A stretch of 64,000 nucleotides of DNA from Polycladomyces subterraneus (lineage in GTDB: Bacteria; Bacillota; Bacilli; Thermoactinomycetales; JIR-001): positions 62,001-126,000 of the forward strand of contig NZ_JANRHH010000013.1 of the NCBI RefSeq assembly GCF_030433435.1, in the 5' to 3' direction. Position numbers and translations under genes: made by a program. The notes under the pieces were generated by a model that was given only the letters and a program-made list of their open reading frames with translations, was not told where the DNA came from and made no database searches. Shown one piece after another: positions 26,420-36,475 of this stretch. Within the stretch, counting starts at the first letter, position 1. Each line of letters opens with the position of its first letter.

Positions 26420-28278
26420 CCGAACAACCTCCCCGCCGTCAAGCCGACCAACAGGAGAACCAGTCCAATCAGACTGATCAGGGCGTAGGCCTGCACTTGA
26501 CCGTTTTGCAACCGGGAGCCGATCCAGGCGATCAGTCGCGTCACACCGACTGCCAGTCCCACCAAACCTTCGACGATCCACCGGTCAAAACCACGGAACA
26601 GACGGCCGATGTTCCGCAAACCGTCCACAAATGTTGCCCGATAGATCTCATCGATGTAATACTTCCGGTACAACATCTGATAAAGTATCGGCATCCGATC
26701 CCGCCACACAGTGGGCGACCATGCCCGACGCCCGTACATCATCCAGGCGACTCCCAAACCGGCTAACGAGACCAGTGTGGCGGAGAGAGAGATCCAAAGC
26801 GGCGTACCCACTGCCGTCTCATGGATACCCGTTCCCTCCACCAACCAATGTCCCAACCTCGGACTCGGCGAGTTGACGAATCCGCTGACCACTGACAACA
26901 CCGCCAATACCGCCATCGGCAGCGTCATGACGGCGGGAACCGAACTGATCTCCCCGTTTCCGCGGTACTCACCGATAAACACCTGGAAAAACAGGCGGAA
27001 TACATAAAACGCGGTGAACAGCGCCGCCAACAGACCGACGAGAAATACCCCCGTCCGGCCGTCCGCGTATGCCGCCGCCAAGATCTCGTCTTTGGAGAAA
27101 AAGCCAGCAAACGGCGGGATGCCGGATATGGCCAGGCAACCGATGAGAAACATCCATCCCACTGCCTTGTTTTTCCGCCACAAACCACCCATCCGGCGAA
27201 TATCCTGCTCATGGTGTAACGCGATGATCACCGCACCCGCTCCCAAGAACAGCAATGCCTTGAAAAAGGCGTGCGTCATCAAGTGAAACACGCCCGCCGC
27301 ATATCCGGCCGAACCCAGCGCCAGCATCATATACCCCAGCTGACTCACCGTGGAATAGGCCAGTACGCGTTTGATATCGTGCTGAACCAAACCGATAGAT
27401 GAGGCGAAGATCGCCGTAAACGCACCCACGTACGCCACCACGTCCATCGCCGTCTCAGAAGCCGCAAACAACGGAAACAACCGCGCAACCAAGTACACAC
27501 CCGCAGCCACCATCGTTGCGGCATGGATTAGGGCGCTGACCGGCGTCGGACCTTCCATGGCGTCGGGCAACCATGTATGTAACGGAAATTGACCCGATTT
27601 GCCGATGGCACCGACAAATATGAGAACGGCAATCCAAGTCAAGAGCACTGGCGCGATTTTGCCAGCTGCAACTGCACTCATTACGGAAGCGATATCCAGA
27701 CTGCCCACCTGCCAAAACAATAGCGCGATGGCGATGAACAGGCCCACATCCCCGACACGGGTGACGATAAATGCCTTTTTCGCCGCCGCCTTGGCTTCCG
27801 GCTTATGGTACCAAAAACCGACCAACAGGAAGGAACACACCCCGACCAGTTCCCAGAAAATATACAGCTGAAGCAGATTGGGCGAGATCACCAGCCCCAG
27901 CATGGAGAACGTGAACAACGTCAAGTAGGCGTAAAACACGGAAAAACGGGGATCACCCTTCATATATCCCCGGGCATAGACGTGAACCAGGAAACTGACC
28001 AGGCTGACGATGAACAGCATCAACGCGTTCAGATGGTTCACGTCTGTCCCGAACGAGAAGATGGTCCGGCCCACCTTCAACCATGGAAAAACTTGCACCG
28101 CACCGGGTGTTCCACCTGCGCTTTGTACCAGCACCGCCGTTGCGGCGAGAAACGACGCCAAGGTGGCCGTGACCCCGATTCCGGCAGCCGCATTTTCACT
28201 CCATCGACGCTGGCCGGCGATCAACAGCAGAAACGCGATCAACGGGAACAACGGGATGATCCAAACATATGCGATCAT
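26416..28278 (-). CDS. nuoL: NADH-quinone oxidoreductase subunit L
   Basis: A 620-residue subunit, the largest of the membrane arm. It has the antiporter core (LYIFWELVGVCSFLLVGFWY, SGQFPLHTWLPDAMEGPTPV, LIHAATMVAAGVYLVARLFP, KRVLAYSTVSQLGYMMLALG) and the C-terminal extension that forms the lateral helix in complex I. Conserved Glu and Lys of the half-channels are present. The 34-nt spacing after nuoK and the four-base overlap with nuoM show tight operon packing. Nothing is truncated. Confidence 0.96.
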   Translation of the reverse strand: MIAYVWIIPLFPLIAFLLLIAGQRRWSENAAAGIGVTATLASFLAATAVLVQSAGGTPGAVQVFPWLKVGRTIFSFGTDVNHLNALMLFIVSLVSFLVHVYARGYMKGDPRFSVFYAYLTLFTFSMLGLVISPNLLQLYIFWELVGVCSFLLVGFWYHKPEAKAAAKKAFIVTRVGDVGLFIAIALLFWQVGSLDIASVMSAVAAGKIAPVLLTWIAVLIFVGAIGKSGQFPLHTWLPDAMEGPTPVSALIHAATMVAAGVYLVARLFPLFAASETAMDVVAYVGAFTAIFASSIGLVQHDIKRVLAYSTVSQLGYMMLALGSAGYAAGVFHLMTHAFFKALLFLGAGAVIIALHHEQDIRRMGGLWRKNKAVGWMFLIGCLAISGIPPFAGFFSKDEILAAAYADGRTGVFLVGLLAALFTAFYVFRLFFQVFIGEYRGNGEISSVPAVMTLPMAVLAVLSVVSGFVNSPSPRLGHWLVEGTGIHETAVGTPLWISLSATLVSLAGLGVAWMMYGRRAWSPTVWRDRMPILYQMLYRKYYIDEIYRATFVDGLRNIGRLFRGFDRWIVEGLVGLAVGVTRLIAWIGSRLQNGQVQAYALISLIGLVLLLVGLTAGRLFG

Positions 28279-28312
28279 GGAGCATCCATCCTTTTCTCAG
28301 ATCGTTTCACGA

Positions 28313-28618
28313 CTACCCCTTCATCGAATTGATCTTGTCGGCCTCAGTCGTGGCTTTGTTCCGGTAAAGCGCGATCAGGATTGCGATCCCCACCGCCGCC
28401 TCCGCCGCCGCCACCGTGATCGTGAACAGCGAAAAGATGTGACCGGTCAGGTTGGCATACAATCCGTACTTGGAGAAAGCGACCAAATTGACGTTGACCG
28501 CGTTCAGCATCAATTCGATGGAGAAGAGTACCATCACCGCATTTCGCTTCGTCAGCACCCCGTACAAACCGATGCTGAAGAGGATGGCCGACAGTGCCAG
28601 ATACGAAGTGACCGGCAT
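28313..28618 (-). CDS. nuoK: NADH-quinone oxidoreductase subunit K
   Basis: A 101-residue, three-helix complex I subunit. The two buried glutamates of the family are visible in [20 protein letters not shown] and in [20 protein letters not shown]. The ATG at 28618 shares its first base with the nuoJ stop region, indicating translational coupling. It contributes to proton translocation next to NuoH, NuoA and NuoJ at the membrane-arm entry. Confidence 0.95.
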   Translation of the reverse strand: MPVTSYLALSAILFSIGLYGVLTKRNAVMVLFSIELMLNAVNVNLVAFSKYGLYANLTGHIFSLFTITVAAAEAAVGIAILIALYRNKATTEADKINSMKG

Positions 28619-29124
28619 CAGGATTCCTCCTTCCGGGCCAGGACGGCCGCCCCCACCAGTGCAGCCAACAGCAGCACCGATACCAGTTCAAACGGAATTA
28701 CCTGTTGTTGAAACAGCACATGCCCGATCCGTTCCACCGTATAACCGGACGTATCCGCCGTTTTGGCTGGAAGGGGAGTCCGGTAGATCACCCACATCAC
28801 GATGCCGAAAAACGCCGCTACCCCTACGAAGGAGAGCCCCTGTCGAAATCCGAACGGTTCCGCATCCTCTTCATCCTGATGACGGGTCAACATGATCATG
28901 AACAGCATCAGGATGGTGATCGCCCCGGCATAAATCAACACCTGTACAACCGCCAGAAATTCAGCGTTTAACAGAAGATACAATCCGGCAATGCTGAAAA
29001 ACGTGAACGCCAGGGCCAACGCCATGTGAACCACTTTCGTCAGGTTGATCATGAACACAGCACCGCCGATCGCCATGACGGACAAGATGAAAAACGCGAC
29101 AAATTCTCCGTTCAGCTGCACCAA
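28618..29124 (-). CDS. nuoJ: NADH-quinone oxidoreductase subunit J
   Basis: A 168-residue, five-helix subunit. The conserved third helix reads [20 protein letters not shown], including the pi-bulge Tyr-Ala-Gly. The cytoplasmic loop [14 protein letters not shown] follows, and the C-terminus ends in [15 protein letters not shown]. It directly abuts nuoI (29125) and overlaps nuoK. It is part of the proton pathway of complex I. Confidence 0.94.
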   Translation of the reverse strand: MVQLNGEFVAFFILSVMAIGGAVFMINLTKVVHMALALAFTFFSIAGLYLLLNAEFLAVVQVLIYAGAITILMLFMIMLTRHQDEEDAEPFGFRQGLSFVGVAAFFGIVMWVIYRTPLPAKTADTSGYTVERIGHVLFQQQVIPFELVSVLLLAALVGAAVLARKEES

Positions 29125-29538
29125 TTACGACCCTCCCCGGATGTTCTGATCGTTTTCATGGAGCCACTCCAGATTTTTGAACAGTTCGTCCCGGCTGTAG
29201 GTCGCCAGCTCATAGTTGGTAGTCATTACAATCGCTTCGGTCGGACACACTTCTGTGCACAAATCGCACAAAATGCAGATCTCGAAGTTGATGTCGTAGG
29301 TGTCGATGATTTTTCCCTTCTTGTTGGGATCGGGATGTTTTTTACCCGTCAGGGTGATGCAATCGGTCGGGCAGATGCGTGCGCACTGGTTGCATACGAT
29401 GCACTTCTCCGGGTCAAAATGCTGAATGCCCCGAAATCGCTCCGGCATTTTCAGTGGTTGATCCGGATATTGATAAGTCACCTTTTTCTTGGTCATGGTT
29501 TTCAGTGTGATGCCCAAACCTTTTACCATCCCAAGCAT
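29125..29538 (-). CDS. nuoI: NADH-quinone oxidoreductase subunit I (2x[4Fe-4S])
   Basis: A 137-residue iron-sulfur protein with an N-terminal amphipathic stretch (MLGMVKGLGITLKTM) and two [4Fe-4S] motifs, CIVCNQCARICP and CILCDLCTEVCP, equivalent to clusters N6a and N6b. It passes electrons towards NuoB. The ATG at 29538 has GGGAGG seven bases upstream, better than the GTG at 29559. It lies 22 nt after nuoH. Both cysteine sets are complete. Confidence 0.95.
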   Translation of the reverse strand: MLGMVKGLGITLKTMTKKKVTYQYPDQPLKMPERFRGIQHFDPEKCIVCNQCARICPTDCITLTGKKHPDPNKKGKIIDTYDINFEICILCDLCTEVCPTEAIVMTTNYELATYSRDELFKNLEWLHENDQNIRGGS

Positions 29539-29560
29539 GGGAATCCCTCCCGAGATCACG

Positions 29561-30535
29561 TCAATAAAACCGGCCGATGAACGGCACTTCTTTCAACAGT
29601 GCGGACAGGAAAATGTTGAGGAGCGCCAGGGGAAGGAGCACCTTCCATCCCAACTGCATCAACTGATCCATCCGCACCCGAGGAAGGGTCGCCCTCAGCC
29701 AAAACAGGAAAAAGACAACGGCGACAAATTTGATGAGGAACCAAGCGATCGGCGGAATGAACGTCAGACCGAAAACGGGGTTCCATCCGCCCAGGAACAA
29801 AATCGTCGTTAAAGCAGACATTGCGAATACATACACATATTCGGCCAACATGAAAAAAGCGAAGCGAAATCCGCTGTATTCCACATGATAACCCGCCACC
29901 AACTCCGACTCGGCTTCCGGCAAATCGAATGGCGTGCGGTTCAGTTCGGATACAGAAGCGATGAGAAAGACCAAAAAACCCAAAAATTGCGGCACGATAA
30001 ACCACATATCCGCTTGCGCGGCGACGATCTCTTTCAGGTTGAGTGATCCTGCGGCCATGATCACGCCGACCACCGACATGACCAAGGGAATTTCGTAACT
30101 GATCATCTGAGCTGCTGAGCGCATGCCGCCCAACAGAGCATATTTGTTGTTGGACGCCCATCCCCCGACCATAATGCCGATCGTCGTGATACTGGAAACT
30201 GCCATATAGTACAGCAGTCCCACAGCGATATCAGAAAAGACCAAAGATGGTGTGAACGGAAGTACCGCTACGACCGCAAACGCTGGCATGAATGCAAGAA
30301 TCGGGGCCGCCCTGAACAGCGTGCGATCCGCCTTGTCCGGAATGGTGTCCTCCTTGAACAACATTTTCAAGACATCGGCCACCGTTTGCAGGATTCCCCA
30401 CGGCCCGACGCGGTTGGGGCCGATACGACTCTGCATCCACCCGATCACTTTGCGTTCAAATAATACGGCCATCGTGACGAACCCCAGCAGGATGAACAGC
30501 ATGACAATGGCCCCGATGATTTTCCCTATCTCCAT
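29561..30535 (-). CDS. nuoH: NADH-quinone oxidoreductase subunit H
   Basis: A 324-residue, eight-helix subunit that forms the quinone chamber with NuoB and NuoD. Characteristic segments are FERKVIGWMQSRIGPNRVGP, LKMLFKEDTIPDKADR, AAQMISYEIPLVMSVVGVIM, ELNRTPFDLPEAESELVAGY and the end RVRMDQLMQLGWKVLLPLAL. The ATG at 30535 is preceded by AGGAGG at 11 bases; a GTG at 30547 is too close to that site. The gene immediately upstream is nuoC rather than the usual nuoD. Confidence 0.96.
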   Translation of the reverse strand: MEIGKIIGAIVMLFILLGFVTMAVLFERKVIGWMQSRIGPNRVGPWGILQTVADVLKMLFKEDTIPDKADRTLFRAAPILAFMPAFAVVAVLPFTPSLVFSDIAVGLLYYMAVSSITTIGIMVGGWASNNKYALLGGMRSAAQMISYEIPLVMSVVGVIMAAGSLNLKEIVAAQADMWFIVPQFLGFLVFLIASVSELNRTPFDLPEAESELVAGYHVEYSGFRFAFFMLAEYVYVFAMSALTTILFLGGWNPVFGLTFIPPIAWFLIKFVAVVFFLFWLRATLPRVRMDQLMQLGWKVLLPLALLNIFLSALLKEVPFIGRFY

Positions 30536-30701
30536 CCGCCTCTCCACCTCCTGGAATCGGGCCCAAACTTCGTCGGGAAATAGCCACCCTACTCTCCGTT
30601 TGATGATGGCCAGACAGCACTGGCTATGACCCGAAACATCCCAGAACCACCATGAGCGGATTCCACTTTACCCAGGTATGCCATCCCTGTCGGTTTCCCA
30701 A
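30536..30701 (-). other. nuoC-nuoH junction: nuoD is absent, intergenic repeat-like sequence instead
   Basis: nuoD, about 1.1 kb, is expected here in all nuoABCDHIJKLMN operons I know, but only about 166 bases separate nuoC from the nuoH start. The gap holds a minus-strand module AGTAGGGTGGC followed by TATTTCCCGACGAAG (30568-30593). Related sequences occur at 48629-48657 and 61526-61553. A 31-codon frame (30589-30684, minus) does not resemble NuoD convincingly. Confidence 0.7.
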
Positions 30702-31454
30702 TCAAATCTCCGGATCGAGCGGTTCATAATCTTTCCGAAGGGGATGGCCTTCCCAGTGTTCGGGTAAGAAGATTCGCTTCAGATTGGGATGTCCGTCGAA
30801 ACTGATTCCCAACAAATCGTACACCTCGCGTTCGTTCCAATCTGCCCCCATCCACACGGAGGTCACCGAATCGACCCGCGCCTCGTCACGGTCCGTTTTC
30901 ACCCGGACACAGAGGGAATGACGGTGCCGGAACGAGTAGAGATGATACACCACTTCCATATGGGTCTCATAATCCACGCCTGACAGGTTTTGCAGGTAAT
31001 CAAATGCGAGCGAATCGTCCTCTTTTAATAGACGAGCCACCTCAAGCCATTTCTCCTTTGGAACCACGATCGTGGGTAAATGATGATTGGGCCGATTGAT
31101 CGAGGCTTCTTCCACCGCATCATCCCCGACCTGTTTCCGGATGGCAGTGACAAAAGCATCCAATATCGGTTGTTTGGGTGACGGCTCCAAAGGTTTTTCT
31201 TGCTCTTTCGCTTTTCGGGCCGCCGGATTCCGTCCTGCTCCCGCCGGTTTGGCTCTGGCTGCGGCCGCCGCTTTCGCCTTGGCAGCAGCTGCGGCTTTCC
31301 GTTTGGCATCCGCATCAGTGGCATTTGCTGTTGTTTCGACGTTTGATTCCGTTCGGGGTTTCTTTGAGGATTCCCGATCGACTTCACCGTCTTTTTGGTC
31401 ATCGGGTTCTTTGGCGGAGTCTGGATGGGCTTTTTCTCGTTCTTCCTTGTCCAT
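30702..31454 (-). CDS. nuoC: NADH-quinone oxidoreductase subunit C
   Basis: A 250-residue protein. The C-terminal 150 residues are the 30-kDa complex I subunit, with HLYSFRHRHSLCVRVKTDRD, MGADWNEREVYDLLGISFDG, HPNLKRIFLPEHWEGHPLRK and DYEPLD. Residues 1 to about 85 form a charged region and an Ala/Lys-rich stretch (KAAAAAKAKAAAAARAKPAG) that is a probable disordered linker. The ATG at 31454 overlaps the nuoB stop (TGATG). NuoC normally binds NuoD, yet nuoD does not follow. The frame ends normally after PLDPEI, so it is not a NuoCD fusion. Confidence 0.93.
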   Translation of the reverse strand: MDKEEREKAHPDSAKEPDDQKDGEVDRESSKKPRTESNVETTANATDADAKRKAAAAAKAKAAAAARAKPAGAGRNPAARKAKEQEKPLEPSPKQPILDAFVTAIRKQVGDDAVEEASINRPNHHLPTIVVPKEKWLEVARLLKEDDSLAFDYLQNLSGVDYETHMEVVYHLYSFRHRHSLCVRVKTDRDEARVDSVTSVWMGADWNEREVYDLLGISFDGHPNLKRIFLPEHWEGHPLRKDYEPLDPEI

Positions 31455-31972
31455 CACTGGTGGGTGACCCTCCTCCCGGTCTTCGCTTCATATCGGATTT
31501 TTTCCTGAAGTTTGTTGATCCCATAGATCAATGCCGCGGGATTGGGCGGGCAACCAGGAATGTAAACGTCGACCGGGACGATCTGGTCAACGCCTTTCAC
31601 CACTGAATATGACTTCACATACGGACCCCCGGCCGTGGCACAAGAACCCATGGCGATCACCCATTTGGGTTCCGGCATCTGATCGTACAATCGGCGAAGC
31701 AAAGGCCCCATCTTTTTGGTGACGGTACCTGCCACGATCATCACATCGGACTGACGTGGAGAAGCGCGGAACATCACGCCGAAGCGGTCCAGATCATAAT
31801 GGGCGCCGCCTGTCCCCATCATCTCGATGGCGCAACAGGCCAAGCCGAAGGTCAACGGCCAAAGCGAGTTGCTGCGGGCCCACCCCTTAATCTGTTCCAG
31901 TGTGGTGGTCAACACATTGCGCTCCAATTCTTTTTCCTCTTCCGGCAACAATCCTTCCAGATTTATTTCCAT
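31454..31972 (-). CDS. nuoB: NADH-quinone oxidoreductase subunit B
   Basis: A 172-residue subunit that binds cluster N2, the last cluster before quinone. The four ligands are present: the tandem cysteines in [15 protein letters not shown], one in [13 protein letters not shown] and one in [13 protein letters not shown]. It overlaps nuoA by ten bases and nuoC by one, indicating coupled translation. AAGAAGGTG lies upstream of the ATG. Sequence and length are normal for an active subunit. Confidence 0.96.
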   Translation of the reverse strand: MEINLEGLLPEEEKELERNVLTTTLEQIKGWARSNSLWPLTFGLACCAIEMMGTGGAHYDLDRFGVMFRASPRQSDVMIVAGTVTKKMGPLLRRLYDQMPEPKWVIAMGSCATAGGPYVKSYSVVKGVDQIVPVDVYIPGCPPNPAALIYGINKLQEKIRYEAKTGRRVTHQ

Positions 31973-32337
31973 TCCAACACCTTCTTTTTCCAGGCGTATA
32001 ATAATCCGACCAACAATAACAGCACAAACTCGAGCATTTCCACCAGCGTGAACAATCCGACGCCGGATCGAAGCTCGTGATACACTGTCGCCCAGGGATA
32101 GAGAAAAATCGTCTCTACATCAAAGATGACGAACAGCAGTGCAAACAGGTAATAACGCACGTTGAATTGAATCCAACTGTCTCCCACCGGATCGGCTCCG
32201 CTTTCATAACTGATCCCTTTGGCGGGAGTCGGTTTTTGCGGTCGAAGGAGGCTCCCCGCTGTAAACGCGACCAGCGGAAGGCCTAACCCGAGCAAAAAGA
32301 ATATGGCAAGCATGACGTAATTGGCGGAATAGCCCAT
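31963..32337 (-). CDS. nuoA: NADH-quinone oxidoreductase subunit A
   Basis: A 124-residue, three-helix subunit. The conserved loop is [20 protein letters not shown], and the second helix has [18 protein letters not shown] with the invariant acidic residues. It is the first gene of the operon; GGAGGG lies upstream of the ATG at 32337. A sigma-A promoter about 240 nt upstream gives a long leader that carries a cre-like sequence. Confidence 0.95.
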   Translation of the reverse strand: MGYSANYVMLAIFFLLGLGLPLVAFTAGSLLRPQKPTPAKGISYESGADPVGDSWIQFNVRYYLFALLFVIFDVETIFLYPWATVYHELRSGVGLFTLVEMLEFVLLLLVGLLYAWKKKVLEWK

Positions 32338-32519
32338 GTCTCAGATTACCCTCCAAATGGTCTGATTTTCATCGCGAGCGATGGAGTTGCACGAGGCTGC
32401 ACTCTGTGATCGCATCTTCTCACCCGATATGGACGCTGGCAGCGGGTTCCAGTACCATTTTTATGCTGAATCGATCATCATGGTTGATAAAAAATCCTGT
32501 TTCTCCCCATCCCTTCTGA

Positions 32520-32533
32520 TGTAAGCGCTTCAT
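32520..32533 (+). promoter_or_regulatory. cre-like (CcpA) site in the nuo leader
   Basis: The sequence TGTAAGCGCTTCAT has the palindromic AAGCGCTT core and fits the cre consensus TGWAANCGNTNWCA at most but not all positions. It lies about 40-55 nt downstream of the predicted nuo start point, a position where CcpA would act as a roadblock. The mismatches at the right end keep confidence low. Confidence 0.35.
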
Positions 32534-32580
32534 ATCACGCAATCCTTGAACAAAGTATATTCGCACCATTTTTCACCCTC

Positions 32581-32609
32581 ATTATAGCAGAATGATTCAA
32601 AAGTGTCTA
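32581..32609 (-). promoter_or_regulatory. Sigma-A promoter of the nuo operon
   Basis: On the minus strand, -35 TAGACA (32604-32609) and a perfect -10 TATAAT (32581-32586) are separated by 17 bases. It is the only strong promoter-like sequence upstream of nuoA, and gives a leader of about 235 nt. Confidence 0.75.
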
Positions 32610-32920
32610 ACATACACTGGTTTTTTCTGGATATTCAAATTTTATTTTTTTGATAATTCATCGAGATTTAGGTTGTCCATTCATCTTTCCCTTCATCCCT
32701 ATTGGTGTTCTTTCAAAAGTATGCAACGGGTAGATCCATCGATTTTGATTATGCTGTATGATATCATGAGGTCATAAAGCATTGACCCAAATTTCGAATA
32801 ACAGGACATGAAACTAAATTTCCTACATCCGACGCCGTTTCCGCCTTCCCATTCATAATTGGAAAACAGAGTGTCAGGCCTGCGGCGATGATCACCCTCC
32901 ATTCAAGAAAGGGGGATTCT

Positions 32921-34023
32921 GTGCGCCATTTATTTACAAAGGAAAACGGGCGACATGCGGGACTGATCATAATCGGGGGAATCGGCGGGTGGCTGGTGGC
33001 ATTGACCGATCTATCTGCCGGGTGGATGGTAGGGGCATTGTTGGTTTCCGCCATGTTGACTTTTTGGAAGCCACACTGGTTTTATACGGATCAGCGAAAA
33101 GAAATTCCGGCGTTTTGGCAAAACGCGGGGCAGCTGCTGTTGGCGATTGAGTTGGGAAAACAGGTGAATCGCTCGATTTGGATGACCTTGTTTGAAAACG
33201 GCCCGATTATCATCGTTGTATTGATCATTTCCTTCGGAGTTTCGCTATGCTGCGGATGGGCTTTATGGCGATATAGCCGTACGGATCTACTAACCGGCAT
33301 GTTCGCCTCCACCCTGGGTGGAATGTCAACCATGCCGAGTCTGGCAGAAGAGATGGGGGCCAATCCGATTGTGGTCAGCATGGTGCAGCTGATTCGCCTC
33401 TCTCTTGTGGTCAGCATTGTCCCGCTTTTGGCATTCATCTATGTCGGTCACCCTTCCGGACATGTCGTAACTGCCCAAACAGACACTGGATCATTGTGGA
33501 TGACGATTGTATTGGCCGGTTCAGCCTGGATCGCAGCCATCGCAGGTAAATGGCTGGCTGAAATTTCCGGCTCCCTTGCTGACAGGTGGCATGCTGGGAA
33601 CAGCACTCGCTCAAACCGCCGGCTCTGTCTGGTTCGGGCACGATCTGCATCCCTGGTGGACAGATGCGTTTTTCTACGCAGCCCAAGTGTTGATCGGTAC
33701 CAGCATCGGTACCAAGGTGAACAAACACCTATTGATGGAGGTCAAGTCGGCGGCTCTGGTGGGCAGCGTCACATCATTCATCATGTTGTTGGTCATGGTG
33801 ATTTGTGCGTTCATCATCTCGAAGTACGAATATTCCGCTGACCACTTCCTTGTTTGCCATGGCACCGGGTGGCGTTGCTGAAATGGCGGCCACTTCGATC
33901 AGTTTCCATGCGGATGCCACATTCGTCGTCGCTGTGCAGGTGCTACGTGTTCTCGCGATGATCATCATGCTGCCGCCGGTGTTACGATGGCTACATCGGA
34001 TCACTTTCAACTCACACGCTTAA
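32921..34023 (+). pseudogene. AbrB-family (AbrB duplication) membrane protein, disrupted by two frameshifts
   Basis: The concatenated frames give a polytopic protein of about 360 residues like AidB-regulator AbrB/PF05145 membrane proteins, with duplicated features (LLTGMFASTLGGMSTMPSLA and TTSLFAMAPGGVAEMAATSI). The first frame runs from a GTG at 32921 (AAAGGGGG five bases upstream) to about 33557. There a directly repeated GGCT in TGGCTGGCTGAAA shifts the frame; removing one copy restores KWLKFPAPLLTGG. A second +1-type shift lies near 33825, after SKY and before TNIPLTTSLF. Either the gene is decaying or the assembly has two errors. It is the only plus-strand gene between nuo and atp. Confidence 0.8.
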
Positions 34024-34510
34024 AGCAAAGCCACTGAACGGACCGTTAACAGATGGATGACAAAGTCCGCGGGACTCCGATTTCCAATTCCACACTCGAA
34101 TTTCATAGCCGTCCTCTAAAAGAGTGCGAGCCCCTAAAGCTGCTATGCGAGCGAAAATGCGTGAAACGATGTCACCCAGTCCAGAGCATGTCTGGTAATT
34201 CCGAGAAGGTATAATTTCCTGGTACGCGGCGATCTAAGTCTGACTGAACGGGGAACCGAAAGTGCATGAAACCCATCGATGGAGATTTTCTCCAATCAAA
34301 ACGTACTTGGTCGGTTCCAAGCGGCTATGATCTGCTTTCTGAGAGGGCGTAGATGGCGAGATAGGATAGCAGTGCGGACGATATGGGTCCGACATACCCT
34401 GGGACGAAGCATCGTGAATGTGTGTTACCATCATGAAGCAAGAAGCCACGGCGACCCAAGGGAGTGTCTTTGATTCTTTTCAATGTGAACGAGTTACCAG
34501 CAGTCTCCAC
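34024..34510. other. Intergenic region with mobile-element-like remnants
   Basis: No supported gene. Bases 34058-34073 (TGACAAAGTCCGCGGG) are identical to 61459-61474, and both are followed by TCCGATT nearby. Bases 34420-34475 repeat the order GTGTGTTACCAT, AAGAAGCCACGG, CGACCCAAGGG seen at 23122-23185 and could be a decayed IS200/IS605 right end. Together they suggest old insertions between the pseudogene and the atp operon. Confidence 0.4.
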
Positions 34511-34546
34511 AAAAAAACTGCCGGCGTAAGACCGGCAGTTTTTTTG
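34511..34546 (-). terminator. Intrinsic terminator of the atp operon (bidirectional)
   Basis: Perfect arms CTGCCGG/CCGGCAG (34518-34524, 34532-34538) with seven A on one side and seven T on the other give a symmetrical terminator directly after atpC (stop at 34553). Confidence 0.92.
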
Positions 34547-34552
34547 CGTTCT

Positions 34553-34966
34553 CTATTTCCTGTTATCTCCGGGCCGGGCCACATTGAGGCGGTTTTCAGC
34601 GCGGCGCAACGCATATTCCGCGCGAGCACGGTCGAGATCGGGCGAACCTTCGGCGAGACGTCGCTCCGCCCGTTCCTTGGCGGCTTTCGCCCGCTCGACG
34701 TCGATTTCTTCGGCCAACTCCGCTGCCTCAGCCAGCACGGTCACCTTTTCCGGACGCACTTCCAAGAAGCCGCGGCTCACAGCCACTTGGCGTTCGTTGC
34801 CATCTTTTTTGATGCGTACGACAGTGACGTCCAAGGGGCTCACAAAGGGAGCGTGCTTGGGCAAAATCCCGATGTCCCCTTCAGCGGCCCGGGTGATCAC
34901 CATCTCCACCTCGTCGGAAAAGACTTTCCGCTCGGGGGTGACGATGTCCAATTGGATCGTACTCAT
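34553..34966 (-). CDS. atpC: ATP synthase epsilon subunit
   Basis: A 137-residue F1 subunit. The N-terminal beta-sandwich holds [20 protein letters not shown] and [20 protein letters not shown]. The C-terminal two-helix domain has [20 protein letters not shown], which can inhibit the enzyme in many bacteria. The ATG at 34966 has AGGAG nine bases upstream; a GTG two codons earlier is less well placed. It is the last gene of the atp operon, 24 nt after atpD. Confidence 0.95.
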   Translation of the reverse strand: MSTIQLDIVTPERKVFSDEVEMVITRAAEGDIGILPKHAPFVSPLDVTVVRIKKDGNERQVAVSRGFLEVRPEKVTVLAEAAELAEEIDVERAKAAKERAERRLAEGSPDLDRARAEYALRRAENRLNVARPGDNRK

Positions 34967-34990
34967 GGACACCCGCTCCTTTTACGCATC

Positions 34991-36412
<1,422 letters not shown>

Positions 36413-36475
36413 TCAGCTTCAGATGGGATACACTCATTCCGTACTTTATCCAAACTGCGTAGATCGCAGGGTTGA

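Larger units (their letters stand above)
32338..32920. other. Intergenic region between the nuo operon and the AbrB-family pseudogene
   Basis: About 580 bases with no supported gene. It contains the nuo promoter (32581-32609), a cre-like site (32520-32533) and a locally AT-rich stretch (about 32580-32800). A 61-codon plus-strand frame at 32592-32777 has no ribosome-binding site or family-like sequence and was not accepted. Confidence 0.5.

Noticed and set aside
30589-30684. 31-codon minus-strand frame in the nuoD gap as a NuoD remnant
   Set aside because: A VESAHGGSG stretch looked faintly like the NuoD C-terminal region, but the following residues do not continue the family pattern and the same DNA resembles intergenic repeat modules.
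32592-32777. 61-codon plus-strand frame upstream of the AbrB-like gene
   Set aside because: AT-rich, Phe/Ser-rich, no start site signal, and it overlaps the nuo promoter.
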